Source of the DNA: Pseudomonas sp. S09G 359
GTDB lineage: Bacteria > Pseudomonadota > Gammaproteobacteria > Pseudomonadales > Pseudomonadaceae
NCBI RefSeq assembly: GCF_002843605.1
Contig: NZ_CP025263.1
Span: forward strand, 1,060,501-1,124,500
Direction of reading: 5' to 3'
Length of the DNA stretch: 64,000 nucleotides
The notes beneath the pieces are model-generated. The model saw only the letters and a list, made by a program, of their open reading frames with translations. It was not told where the DNA came from and did not search any database. This document shows positions 1 through 7,384 of the stretch, piece after piece. Both the position numbers and the translations under genes were made by a program. Positions within the stretch are counted from its first letter, which is position 1, and every line of letters starts with the position of its first letter.

Positions 1-511
1 CGATCTTTTCGTCGAGCGGGCGGCCCGGCATCATCAATGGCATCCACTCGGCCATTTCGCTACGGTCTTCGGTGTAGTGCATATCCGCGAACGCGTGGTG
101 CTGGCTGAGGGATTCAAAGCGTTTCTTGAGGAAGGACACGCCTTTTTCGCCCTGCACGAAGCTCAGGTGCGGCACCGGGCTGATAAAGGACTTGGACGAG
201 CCAAAGGTGCCTTTTTTGGTCAGGTACGCCCAGAACTGCTTCGACACCTCGAACTGGGTGTTGATGTGCACCGCTTTCTTGATGTCGATGGAGCCATCGG
301 CGGCCTGCGGGGTGTAGTTCAGCTCACACAGCCCGGCATGGCCGGTACCGGCGTTGTTCCACGGGTTGGAACTTTCCGCGGCACCCGAATCCATCAGCTC
401 AACGACTTCCAGCTTGAGGCCGGGGTCGAGCTCTTTGAGCAGCACGGCCAGGGTGGCACTCATGATGCCGGCCCCTACCAGTACTACGTCGACTGCTTCG
501 TTATGCGCCAT
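1..511 (-). CDS. mqo: Malate:quinone oxidoreductase, N-terminal part (partial)
   Basis: The minus strand encodes an N-terminus reading [20 protein letters not shown], a FAD-binding Rossmann fingerprint (GAGIMSA), followed by [20 protein letters not shown]. This is characteristic of membrane-associated malate:quinone oxidoreductase, which oxidises malate to oxaloacetate and passes electrons to quinone in the TCA cycle. About 170 of the usual roughly 500 residues are inside the window; the gene runs off the left edge. The start is the ATG at 511, preceded by a GGAG sequence about ten bases upstream. No partner gene is visible. The reading frame is intact as far as it can be followed. Confidence 0.93.
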   Translation of the reverse strand, partial: MAHNEAVDVVLVGAGIMSATLAVLLKELDPGLKLEVVELMDSGAAESSNPWNNAGTGHAGLCELNYTPQAADGSIDIKKAVHINTQFEVSKQFWAYLTKKGTFGSSKSFISPVPHLSFVQGEKGVSFLKKRFESLSQHHAFADMHYTEDRSEMAEWMPLMMPGRPLDEKI

Positions 512-1235
512 TTAACGCGTCTCCAAAATCTGCAGCACCAAATTGACGGCATGGCTGCCAGGAGTGACGGGGCTATTCACGTGTTGCCCCAGATTACCCA
601 TGGCCAGGATCGCCATGTCCGATTCGCAATTCTTTGCAACTTCAGCGCACGCTTCCTGCCGGGCCTATCTGCCTATGAACGCATTCATGGGCGCCTGTGG
701 CAATTCGACTTATGGTCAAAGCGTGCGATTCGTGCAACCAATCCGTAGCGGACAGGCTCAAGCTCCGGTTTTTGAGGCGTGCTCGGTCCTGTGTGGTTGG
801 GCTGTTCCAGACGCTGATGGTGCTTGTACAAACGCCAAACTATTCATTTGCTCGCCACACTCTTGTGAAGTTGTGAAAACCCGTTTTTTCACGCTCTTTT
901 GAAGACGTGAACCTCAAAAAAGGGCTGCCCCAGCCTGGCACCTGGCCCGGATACCTTGCCGACACGCGGCAAAACGGGCAAAAACTCAAGTGGCCGAGCG
1001 CAATGGCAGCTCTGGCAGATTCGGGTAAAGGCGGGTGGTTTGCAGGGAAAACAGCAAGCGCGCCAGCTTCACTCGATCTGTGTGGGCGGCTCTCTGTGGG
1101 CGATTGGGGAGTTAACGCCGAGGCATTAACGATGCTGCGAGGCCCGATCAGGAGACGTCCTTATAATCGGGGGGAGATTGTAGCGAAGAACGCCAAGGAA
1201 ATGGGCGTGTTTTATGACTTTTATTAGCTGTTCGG
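512..1235. other. Long gene-free stretch upstream of mqo
   Basis: This 724-base stretch separates mqo from the small gene ending at 1236. Open frames exist at 543-902 and 907-1227 on the plus strand, but they have no convincing ribosome site, family signature or protein-like composition. A short hairpin (GTGAAAA/TTTTCAC at 873-892) and a TATAAT hexamer at 1162-1167 are visible. The hexamer lacks a matching -35 element at normal spacing. The region probably carries the mqo promoter and leader, but no specific site can be named. Confidence 0.4.
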
Positions 1236-1469
1236 TCAGGCGGCCAACGGTTGGTGCCGCAGCGGCTGCGCTGGACGTGGGCTGACCCGGGCCTTGGCCG
1301 GCAACGGGCGATGCATCCAGCTCAGGCGAATTTCTTCGATTTCCACCCAGCCTTCACCCACCGGAGGTTGGCAGCATTCCTTGAAGGCCTGGCAGCGGCC
1401 TTGCGCATCCAGCAGCGCGAACTGGCGAAGGGCGGGCTTGCGGGCAAACAGCGACCAGAGAAAATGCAT
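1236..1469 (-). CDS. Small conserved-looking protein of unknown function (77 aa)
   Basis: The protein starts MHFLWSLFARKPALRQFALL and has a central stretch GWVEIEEIRLSW. The start at 1469 is strongly supported by AGGAGG about nine bases upstream; the open frame continues to 1580 but without a comparable ribosome site. The protein has two cysteines next to each other (ECCQPP), no signal peptide and no membrane segment. I recall similar short proteins in fluorescent pseudomonads, but no function can be assigned. It is divergent from the lipoprotein gene at 1664, so the 195 bases between them should hold both promoters. Confidence 0.7.
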   Translation of the reverse strand: MHFLWSLFARKPALRQFALLDAQGRCQAFKECCQPPVGEGWVEIEEIRLSWMHRPLPAKARVSPRPAQPLRHQPLAA

Positions 1470-1663
1470 GGCGATCAACCTCCTGAGATTGAGGCCAAGC
1501 ATGCCAGCCCGGGATGACGGGCCGATGTAATGGCTGTTACATCTCGGTGACATCGAACCGCGACGCGGGCCATGGGTCACAGGTTGTAACTGCCGCTAGT
1601 TCCCCGCAGTGGCGCCCCGCTATACTGCCGGCCTGTCGGTACCTGATTTCTGGAGAGAAGAGC

Positions 1664-2251
1664 ATGTTGCAACGCCTGTTGTTCGGTTTGATCACTGTGA
1701 CCAGTTTGACCCTGGTTGGCTGCGCCAACAGCCCGCAACAACTGACCCCGGAACCGAAACTCACCACGCAGTTGGCCCCAGTGGGCCACGGCCAGGCGGT
1801 GTCGGTGCGGGTGGTGGATGGTCGCCCATCGCCGACCCTCGGCTCGCGCGGTGGCCTGTACCCGGAAACCGCCCTGGTCTCGGTGAACGCTCAAGACGTA
1901 CTGCCCAAGCTGCAAGCCCAGGCTGAAGCCGCTGTGCGCCTGCTGGGTTTCACCCCGAGCCCCAACGCGCCGGGCGCTCCGCAGCTGACCATCACCCTGG
2001 CAGAACTGAAATATCAGTCGCCTAAAGACGGCCTGTACGTGACCGAAGCGTCTATCGGCGCGACCTTCAAGTCCGACGTCAGCGCCGGTACCCGTCGCTA
2101 CAGCGGCCGCTACGGTGCGTCCCTGAACCAGCGTTTCGGCATGTCGCCGAACCAGGAAACCAACACCAAGCTGGTCAGCGACGTCCTGAGTGACGCCTTG
2201 ACCCGCCTGTTCAAGGACCCAAGCATCGGTTCATTGCTCAGCTCGCAATAA
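1664..2251 (+). CDS. YajG-family outer-membrane lipoprotein
   Basis: This 195-residue protein begins with a lipoprotein signal peptide ending in a lipobox (LVGC, Cys20), so it is lipidated and probably placed in the outer membrane. The mature part (SVRVVDGRPSPTLGSRGG, then alternating strands) resembles the YajG family, whose biochemical role is unknown. The start at 1664 follows GGAGAGAAG at normal distance; an in-frame extension upstream to 1514 lacks a signal peptide and is rejected. A strong intrinsic terminator follows the stop by about ten bases, so the gene appears monocistronic. Confidence 0.88.
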   Translation: MLQRLLFGLITVTSLTLVGCANSPQQLTPEPKLTTQLAPVGHGQAVSVRVVDGRPSPTLGSRGGLYPETALVSVNAQDVLPKLQAQAEAAVRLLGFTPSPNAPGAPQLTITLAELKYQSPKDGLYVTEASIGATFKSDVSAGTRRYSGRYGASLNQRFGMSPNQETNTKLVSDVLSDALTRLFKDPSIGSLLSSQ

Positions 2252-2260
2252 CCGCTTTCA

Positions 2261-2296
2261 AAAAAACCGGGCTCTGTGCAGAGCCCGGTTTTTTTT
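2261..2296 (+). terminator. Rho-independent terminator, bidirectional
   Basis: A perfect ten-base stem (CCGGGCTCTG/CAGAGCCCGG) with a two-base spacer is followed by eight T residues on the plus strand and preceded by an A tract, so it can terminate both the YajG-like gene and the convergent small gene ending at 2308. Confidence 0.9.
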
Positions 2297-2307
2297 CGCC
2301 TTGAGTT

Positions 2308-2517
2308 TTACGCCGCCGTGTCGATACAGAAGTCCAGCAGGCTCACCCCCGTCAACAGATCGGCCTCCGGCAAGTCCGCATGCTGGTGCCCGCCAAGGGC
2401 GCAATACACCAGCCAGTGGCGGTCCTGGACGTTGAACGCCAGGCCGCCGACCAGCGCCTCTTGCTCATCGCTTGGGGCAATCAGATACAGCCGATCCTGG
2501 TTGTGCGCGTGCAGCAT
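2308..2517 (-). CDS. Small conserved-looking protein (69 aa), unknown function
   Basis: The protein reads MLHAHNQDRLYLIAPSDEQE at its start and is acidic, soluble-looking and without a signal peptide. GGGAG sits six to seven bases before the start codon at 2517, a good ribosome site. It is convergent with the YajG-like gene and shares its bidirectional terminator, which supports a real transcription unit. I do not recognise a domain. Composition and codon use match neighbouring genes, so it is probably genuine. Confidence 0.65.
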   Translation of the reverse strand: MLHAHNQDRLYLIAPSDEQEALVGGLAFNVQDRHWLVYCALGGHQHADLPEADLLTGVSLLDFCIDTAA

Positions 2518-2700
2518 GACTAGCTCCCGAACGTTCGAAGGGCAACAGAGTGGCCTGTTAAGGTGACGTTCAGGTGACGGCGTAAATTACTGGATACATT
2601 AACCGTCCATGGGGGAGGGAGCATTTACGGCGCTGGAGGCCACTATCGTTCAGGTTTGTATCTGAATTGATACCAAGACACTGTGTTACCGAGGTTTGCG

Positions 2701-2958
2701 ATGGCGCTGCCCGCACTGTTGATTAATGTTGTGGCTTTACTGGTGGCCTGCCCGGGTGCGGCGCTGCTGTTCATCACCCGCCTGCACGAACAGCGCGCGA
2801 TGGCCGAACTGACCGCGCAAAGCGAAGACCGCGCGATCGACCAGCCGATGCTGTTTCTGGATGTGCGCACCGAGCGGGCGCATCGCCTGGCGTACCGCAT
2901 CGGGTTCGCCTGCCTTGGGCTGGGGCTGCTGATCTCTTGGATCAGCACCCACCTCTAA
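2701..2958 (+). CDS. Small inner-membrane protein with two membrane segments (85 aa)
   Basis: Two hydrophobic stretches are seen, roughly residues 3-24 (LPALLINVVALLVACPGAALLF) and 66-80 (GFACLGLGLLISWIS). They are separated by a charged loop (residues 27-60), suggesting a hairpin membrane protein with the loop on one side. The start at 2701 has GAGG about seven bases upstream; an alternative start lies at 2683. No family is recognised. A REPIN follows directly after the stop. Confidence 0.6.
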   Translation: MALPALLINVVALLVACPGAALLFITRLHEQRAMAELTAQSEDRAIDQPMLFLDVRTERAHRLAYRIGFACLGLGLLISWISTHL

Positions 2959-2972
2959 AAACACGTCGAAAC

Positions 2973-3067
2973 AAATGTGGGAGGGGGCTTGCCCCCGATA
3001 GCGGTGGATCAGCTAATGAATATTTGGCTGACACACCGTAATCGGGGGCAAGCCCCCTCCCACATTT
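2973..3067. repeat. REPIN (paired inverted REP sequences), copy 1
   Basis: Two inverted REP units, ATGTGGGAGGGGGCTTGCC on the left and its reverse complement on the right, enclose about 45 bases. The pair folds into a long hairpin typical of REPINs in fluorescent pseudomonads, which are moved in trans by RAYT transposases. It sits between convergent genes, where it may also stabilise or end transcripts. Confidence 0.9.
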
Positions 3068-3080
3068 TTAGTTCAGTGTT

Positions 3081-4247
3081 TTACAGGGGGATTCCGGCTT
3101 TTACGCGGTACTGATTACGCACCGGCGTTGCATATTGCACCACCAGGAACGGCCGGTGCTCGGCCGGGCATTCGTTCAAGCGCCGCTCCCATTCCACCTT
3201 GGCCTTGGCCAGTTCGTCCGCCGGGAATACTTCGGCGGCAGTCGGCACCTGCAATTGCGGGTCGGCGTCGCTCCACTGGGCATAGGCCAGGTAGTGCACC
3301 GGGAACAAGCGGTAGCCGCCGAGAATCTGCCGATCCATTTCCACGGCCAGCACTTTGGTGTCTTCGAAACGCTCAGTGATGGGCGGCGCGAAGTTGATAT
3401 GCACGCGGCCTTTATAGCCGGTGATACCCAGGGCAATGCTCACGTCATCTTCGCCCGGCGCCTTGGTGTAGGTGCCGGTGGTGGCGCGGATATACAGCTC
3501 GCGCGCCTTGGCCGCGTCGCACGGGTCGTACTCGTAGCTGATCGACACGGGCGTGAGGTTCAGCGACTGGATTACCTCGGCGAACGGCTCGTCCTTGCGG
3601 CTGACGTGGAACATCTTGAGGATCGCCGACTCGGTGCGATCATCCCCATCCTTGGCGCGCCCTTCAGCCTGAGCGATCCAGATCGACTGGCAATCGTTGC
3701 GGATCGAATGGTTGATGTAGGCCGACAGCAGGTTGAACGCCGCCATCTTCTCCTTTCGCCCGGTGATCGAGCGGTGCACGATGAAGCTCTTGTTCAGACG
3801 CATCAGGTCGCTGACGAACGGCTTTTGCAGCAGGTTGTCGCCGATGGCGATGCGTGGCGTCGGCAGCCCGGCGTGGTATACGGCGTAGTTGACGAAGGCC
3901 GGGTCCATCACGATATCGCGGTGGTTGGCCAGGAACAGGTAGGCGGTGCCGGACTTGAGCTGCTCGACGCCGGTGTAGGTCACGCCGTCGGTCGCGCGGT
4001 CGATGGTGTGGTCGACGTAGTACTCGACTTTGTCCTGCAGCGTGGCCACGGTGGTGACGCCGGCGAATTCACGGCGCAATTTGCGGGCGATCATCGGCTT
4101 GAGCAGCCAGCCCAGGGCGCCGGCAAAGCGCGGGAAGCGGAAGTGGGTCAGGATGTCCAGAAAGGCCTTGTCACTGAACAGTCGGTCCAGCACTGCCGGG
4201 ACTTCGCTGTCGTTGTAAGGTCGGATGGTATCGAATTCGCCCATCAT
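3081..4247 (-). CDS. PlsC-like glycerolipid acyltransferase
   Basis: This 388-residue protein carries an acyltransferase-type block (YLFLANHRDIVMDP, about residues 103-116). It also has a downstream arginine/glycine block and an AEGRAKDGDDRTESAI segment, fitting the PlsC/GPAT superfamily that transfers acyl groups to glycerol-phosphate lipids at the inner membrane. The His-to-Asp spacing is five residues (H-RDIVM-D) rather than the canonical four, a variant I associate with 'NHRDIVLD'-type acyltransferases of unknown substrate. The start is the ATG at 4247; a second ATG follows immediately. It is transcribed divergently from the small gene at 4377. The acceptor lipid cannot be predicted. Confidence 0.8.
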   Translation of the reverse strand: MMGEFDTIRPYNDSEVPAVLDRLFSDKAFLDILTHFRFPRFAGALGWLLKPMIARKLRREFAGVTTVATLQDKVEYYVDHTIDRATDGVTYTGVEQLKSGTAYLFLANHRDIVMDPAFVNYAVYHAGLPTPRIAIGDNLLQKPFVSDLMRLNKSFIVHRSITGRKEKMAAFNLLSAYINHSIRNDCQSIWIAQAEGRAKDGDDRTESAILKMFHVSRKDEPFAEVIQSLNLTPVSISYEYDPCDAAKARELYIRATTGTYTKAPGEDDVSIALGITGYKGRVHINFAPPITERFEDTKVLAVEMDRQILGGYRLFPVHYLAYAQWSDADPQLQVPTAAEVFPADELAKAKVEWERRLNECPAEHRPFLVVQYATPVRNQYRVKAGIPL

Positions 4248-4376
4248 GCTCTCTTGTTAGAAACGGCTAGGGTAAGTAAAGGAAATACCAGGGTGCGGTG
4301 CGGGTAATGGGCCCGACCGAAAATAGCCCTGTAAATAGACCGGCGATTATACGCACAAGTCACCTGGGAGACCGCG

Positions 4377-4556
4377 ATGGAAGAGCAATCGTACGAATGT
4401 CCTTATTGTGGGGAGGTGGTCACGGCATTGCTGGACCTGTCCGGGGGCGATCAGGAATATATAGAGGACTGCCCGGTATGTTGCCGGCCGATTACGTTCG
4501 AGCTGCAAGTGCACGGTGGCGAATGGATGCTGAATGTGCGCAGCGAAAATGAATGA
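4377..4556 (+). CDS. CPXCG-motif cysteine-rich small protein (59 aa)
   Basis: The frame encodes MEEQSYECPYCGEVVTALLD and a second pair CPVC at about residues 33-36, so two CxxC knuckles are available to bind one zinc ion. This matches the CPXCG-containing cysteine-rich protein family, found widely in gammaproteobacteria with no known function. GGGAG lies about seven bases before the ATG. Thirty-two bases separate it from the DUF2007 gene, suggesting one transcript with that gene and perhaps the SRAP gene. Confidence 0.88.
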   Translation: MEEQSYECPYCGEVVTALLDLSGGDQEYIEDCPVCCRPITFELQVHGGEWMLNVRSENE

Positions 4557-4588
4557 TGCGCAGCGAAAGTGATTAAACAGGTACGCCT

Positions 4589-4849
4589 ATGCAGCGAATC
4601 TACGAACCCGAAAACCTGATGGAAGGCGAGTTGCTGCAACAGATGCTCGCCAGCGAGGGCATCGAGGCGCACCTGGTGGGGCGCCATTTGCTCGGTGGGA
4701 CCGGCGAATTGCCGATATTCGGCCTGCTGGGGCTGGAGGTGGACAACGACCGGGCGATTGACGCCCGCGAGCTGATTACCGCCTATATCGGCGCGCAACC
4801 GTTGCCTGGCGACGAACCCGACAGCTTTCCCGACGTGCTGGTCTGTTAG
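4589..4849 (+). CDS. DUF2007-type small protein (86 aa)
   Basis: The sequence MQRIYEPENLMEGELLQQML followed by SEGIEAHLVGRHLLGG fits the DUF2007 'putative signal transducing protein' fold, a small alpha/beta domain related to ACT/PII-like folds. The key features are the conserved YEPENLMEGELLQQ helix and the glycine-rich turn before LEVDNDRAIDA. No catalytic residues are expected. It follows the CPXCG gene closely and precedes the SRAP gene by 37 bases. Confidence 0.8.
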   Translation: MQRIYEPENLMEGELLQQMLASEGIEAHLVGRHLLGGTGELPIFGLLGLEVDNDRAIDARELITAYIGAQPLPGDEPDSFPDVLVC

Positions 4850-4886
4850 GCTGTCGGTCGGTTTACCCCAAGAGTCGTGTTGCCCC

Positions 4887-5507
4887 ATGTGTGGACGTTA
4901 TGCCCTGTTTCGCTGGAATCCCGCCTTTGCTGCCTTGCCCGGCTTTCCGGCCGACCAGCAGCCCCAGTGGAACATCTCCCCGAACGACTCGGTGCTGATC
5001 CAGCGCCTGAGTGACGGCCAGCGCAGCCTGGCCCGCGCGCGCTGGGGCCTTACACCGCCCTGGTTGACTGATCTTTCGCGTACCCCCGCCCATGCCCGCG
5101 CCGAAACGTTGGCCGAGCAACCGATGTTTCGCGAAGCGTTTCGCCAGCGCCGCTGCCTGCTGCCCGCCAACGGTTTCTACGAATGGCGCGGCACCCAACG
5201 CAAGCGCCCCTACTGGCTGACGCCGGGGGAGGGCTCCAGCGTGTTTTTTGCCGCGATCTGGGAAGCCTACCCGGTGCAGGAACAAGTGTGGCTGAGCACG
5301 GCAGTGGTGACCCAGGCCGCGCAGAGCCAGCGCCGACCGTTGATTCTGGATGCGGCCGGGCAGGCCGCCTGGCTCGATCCCGAGACCCCCTTGCATGTGT
5401 TGCAAGGCTTGTTGGCCGGTGAGCCTGCGCCGCTGCGTGAGCGGGTGCTGGCTAATATGATCAATGACCCCAAGCTCAATGGGCCGGAGTGTCTGACTCC
5501 AGGTTGA
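4887..5507 (+). CDS. SRAP-domain protein (YedK/HMCES family) with altered active site
   Basis: This 206-residue protein starts MCGRY, giving the invariant catalytic Cys2 after Met removal, and contains GFYEW with the conserved glutamate. SRAP proteins crosslink covalently to abasic sites in single-stranded DNA and protect them. Compared from memory with E. coli YedK, the NARxET asparagine is His here (AHARAET). The IHDRRP histidine is Ser (QSQRRP) in a loop about six residues shorter. Those residues shape the thiazolidine crosslink and its reversal. Cys2, the following arginine and the glutamate are retained, so DNA capture may remain while reversal or specificity differs. It likely shares a transcript with the two small genes upstream. 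Confidence 0.87.
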   Translation: MCGRYALFRWNPAFAALPGFPADQQPQWNISPNDSVLIQRLSDGQRSLARARWGLTPPWLTDLSRTPAHARAETLAEQPMFREAFRQRRCLLPANGFYEWRGTQRKRPYWLTPGEGSSVFFAAIWEAYPVQEQVWLSTAVVTQAAQSQRRPLILDAAGQAAWLDPETPLHVLQGLLAGEPAPLRERVLANMINDPKLNGPECLTPG

Positions 5508-5646
5508 GCTTTGGGCGCGCTGTAGGATGTATCTGAAAAACAGCGGCTACACGTCTGTTGTATCTGGCGTCGATACAAATGAGCGCCTACGATACGCGCC
5601 AGGTTTTCAGGGCGTTTTTTCAGGACGTCTTACAGGGAGAGAGTTG

Positions 5647-6465
5647 ATGAAGAAAGCATTGGCGATAAGTGCATTGGCTGCAGCAGTGCTGCTGGCCGGG
5701 TGTCAGTCGGTCAACACCACCAGCGGCGGCGCGGTGGGGGTAGAGCGCAAGCAGTACATGTTCAGCATGCTGTCGAGCCAGGAAGTCGACCAGATGTACG
5801 CCCAGTCCTACCAGCAGACCCTTGGCGAAGCCAGTGGCAAAGGCCTGGTGGACAAGACCAGCGCCAACGCCAAGCGCGTGCAGGCGATTGCCAACCGTTT
5901 GATCGCCCAGGCACCGACCTTCCGCCCCGATGCGGCGCAGTGGAAGTGGGAAGTGAACCTGATCAAGAGCGACGAGATGAACGCCAACTGCGGGCCTGGC
6001 GGCAAGATCTTCGTGTACAGCGCGTTGATCGATAACCTCAAGCTCACCGATGACGAACTGGCTGCCGTGATGGGCCATGAAATCGCTCACGCCTTGCGCG
6101 AGCACGGTCGTGAAGCCATGTCCAAGGCCTACGGCATCGAGATGGCGAAGCAGGGCGCGGGTGCGTTGTTCGGCCTGGGCCAGGACAGCCTGGCGCTGGC
6201 AGACACCGTGGCCAACTACGGCATGACCTTGCCCAACAGTCGCAGCAATGAAAACGAAGCGGACCTGATCGGCCTGGAATTGTCGGCCCGCGCCGGTTAC
6301 AACCCGAACGCGGCGATCACACTGTGGAACAAGATGGCCAAGGCCTCGGAAGGCGCGCCGCCGGAGTTCATGAGCACGCACCCGGCGTCTGACAGCCGTA
6401 TCGCCTCGTTGCAGGCGGCGATTCCGAAGGTGATGCCGCTTTACCAACAGGCCAAAAAGTCCTGA
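5647..6465 (+). CDS. M48-family metalloprotease lipoprotein (LoiP/BepA-like)
   Basis: A lipoprotein signal peptide ends in LLAGC (Cys19). The catalytic zinc motif HEIAH is at residues 144-148 and the third ligand is the Glu in NENEAD (about residue 203). This is the classic M48 Ste24-like peptidase arrangement, here without transmembrane helices, so a periplasmic enzyme anchored to a membrane and likely acting in outer-membrane quality control. The start at 5647 is preceded by AGGGAGAG; the frame remains open upstream to 5527 but that extension has no signal peptide. A single REP unit follows the stop. Confidence 0.92.
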   Translation: MKKALAISALAAAVLLAGCQSVNTTSGGAVGVERKQYMFSMLSSQEVDQMYAQSYQQTLGEASGKGLVDKTSANAKRVQAIANRLIAQAPTFRPDAAQWKWEVNLIKSDEMNANCGPGGKIFVYSALIDNLKLTDDELAAVMGHEIAHALREHGREAMSKAYGIEMAKQGAGALFGLGQDSLALADTVANYGMTLPNSRSNENEADLIGLELSARAGYNPNAAITLWNKMAKASEGAPPEFMSTHPASDSRIASLQAAIPKVMPLYQQAKKS

Positions 6466-6488
6466 TATCCAAACCCTTGTGAAGCTCC

Positions 6489-6523
6489 AAATGTGGGAGG
6501 GGGCAAGCCCCCTTCCACAGTTG
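6489..6523. repeat. Single REP unit
   Basis: The palindrome ATGTGGGAGGGGGCAAGCCC continuing to CCTTCCACAG is a solitary, nearly self-complementary version of the REP arms seen in the REPINs at 2973, 19168 and 53044. It lies between the convergent M48 and GDT1 genes. Confidence 0.85.
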
Positions 6524-6539
6524 ATTTGGGTTTACAGGT

Positions 6540-7124
6540 CTAGATCCAACCGCTGCTCTGCATCGCCTTGTACACCGCCACAACCGCCAGGATGAAAAAC
6601 GCCGTGGCCGCCAGTCTCCGAATCAACGTCAACGGCAGCTTCTCCGCGGCAAAATTCCCCGCCAGAACCACCGGTACGTTGGCAATCAACATGCCCAGGG
6701 TGGTGCCAATAATCACCAGCCACAGCTCCGGGTACTGCGCCGCCAGCATCACCGTAGCGATCTGCGTCTTGTCACCGATTTCGGCGAGGAAGAACGCGAT
6801 CAGCGTGGTCAGGAACGGCCCGAACTTGCGCGTAGTGCTGGCTTCGTCATCGTCGAGTTTGTCCGGTACCAGGGTCCACAACGCCGTGGCGCAGAAGCTC
6901 GCCGCGAGTATCCAGTGCAACACCGCATCCGAGAAGAAGCTGCCGAACCAGGCGCCCACGGCACCGGCGGCCGCATGGTTGGCCAGGGTCGCGGCGACGA
7001 TACCGGCAATGATCGGCCAGGGCTTGCGAAAGCGAGCAGCGAGAATGAGCGCGAGCAGCTGCGTCTTGTCGCCGATTTCGGCCAAGGCAACGATTGCGGT
7101 AGGAACGAGTAGTGAATCCAGCAT
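6540..7124 (-). CDS. GDT1/TMEM165-family manganese exporter
   Basis: This 194-residue membrane protein has two copies of the family signature, AEIGDKTQ at about residues 15-22 and 114-121, embedded in roughly six hydrophobic segments. The family (UPF0016; MneA in Vibrio) exports Mn2+ and related cations. The start at 7124 is chosen because the protein then begins directly with the first transmembrane repeat; the frame is open further upstream only because it reads through the leader RNA. The upstream leader is a yybP-ykoY manganese riboswitch, which independently supports a manganese efflux role. Confidence 0.93.
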   Translation of the reverse strand: MLDSLLVPTAIVALAEIGDKTQLLALILAARFRKPWPIIAGIVAATLANHAAAGAVGAWFGSFFSDAVLHWILAASFCATALWTLVPDKLDDDEASTTRKFGPFLTTLIAFFLAEIGDKTQIATVMLAAQYPELWLVIIGTTLGMLIANVPVVLAGNFAAEKLPLTLIRRLAATAFFILAVVAVYKAMQSSGWI

Positions 7125-7138
7125 CAGGTAAGTTTCCA

Positions 7139-7204
7139 GGGGCGGGTCGACACGGCTATGACACGTACAGCCTTCCCGCCCCGGGTAAGGTGTTCGTGTC
7201 ATAG
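7139..7204 (-). promoter_or_regulatory. Interlocking inverted repeats: candidate riboswitch expression platform
   Basis: Two perfect inverted repeats lie between the aptamer and the start codon: GGGGCGGG (7139-7146) with CCCGCCCC (7175-7182), and CTATGACACG (7156-7165) with CGTGTCATAG (7195-7204). They interlock, so they form either a pseudoknot or mutually exclusive helices. The 7195-7204 strand also supplies the 3' side of aptamer helix P1, and the 7139-7146 strand lies just upstream of the ribosome-binding region. That geometry suits ligand-controlled switching, but the mechanism is inferred. Confidence 0.6.
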
Positions 7205-7328
7205 GTCTTGTCAAACCCCGGTCCGTCTGTGCGGACTCCTGGGTCGCATACGCCATGGTCTGTTGACCAAGTATGTTGACGTATGCCGGACGAGCGTGGT
7301 GCTCGTGGGAGACTACTCCCCTAGGACG
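7195..7328 (-). promoter_or_regulatory. yybP-ykoY manganese riboswitch
   Basis: Read on the minus strand, the leader contains the conserved 5' element GGGGAGUAG, two stem-loops (one GACGAGCGTGGTGCTCGT-like), and the signature CAACATACTTGGTC. It ends in GACAAGACCTATGAC, where CCTA can close helix P1 with the 5' TAGG. These are the hallmarks of the yybP-ykoY aptamer, which binds Mn2+ at a loop-loop interface and usually raises expression of Mn exporters. Its position immediately upstream of the GDT1 gene fits. Boundaries are approximate. Confidence 0.92.
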
Positions 7329-7334
7329 GAGCGG

Positions 7335-7363
7335 ATTCTGCCTAGGCAAAATCCATTCGGCAA
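7335..7363 (-). promoter_or_regulatory. Candidate sigma70 promoter of the riboswitch-GDT1 transcript
   Basis: On the minus strand TTGCCG and CAGAAT are separated by 17 bases. Each matches four of six consensus positions. Transcription would begin near 7328, just before the aptamer's first conserved bases. Confidence 0.4.
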
Positions 7364-7384
7364 GCCTTCTTTTTCAAACGCCCG

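Noticed and set aside
543..1227. Two plus-strand frames (543-902 and 907-1227) in the region upstream of mqo
   Set aside because: No ribosome site, no recognisable domain, unusual composition; likely non-coding promoter and leader DNA.
3135..4307. 390-residue plus-strand open frame antisense to the acyltransferase
   Set aside because: Valine/glycine/histidine/arginine-rich shadow without a ribosome site.
7125..7349. N-terminal extension of the GDT1 exporter through the leader
   Set aside because: The frame is open only by chance through the riboswitch; the protein family starts at 7124 with the first membrane repeat.
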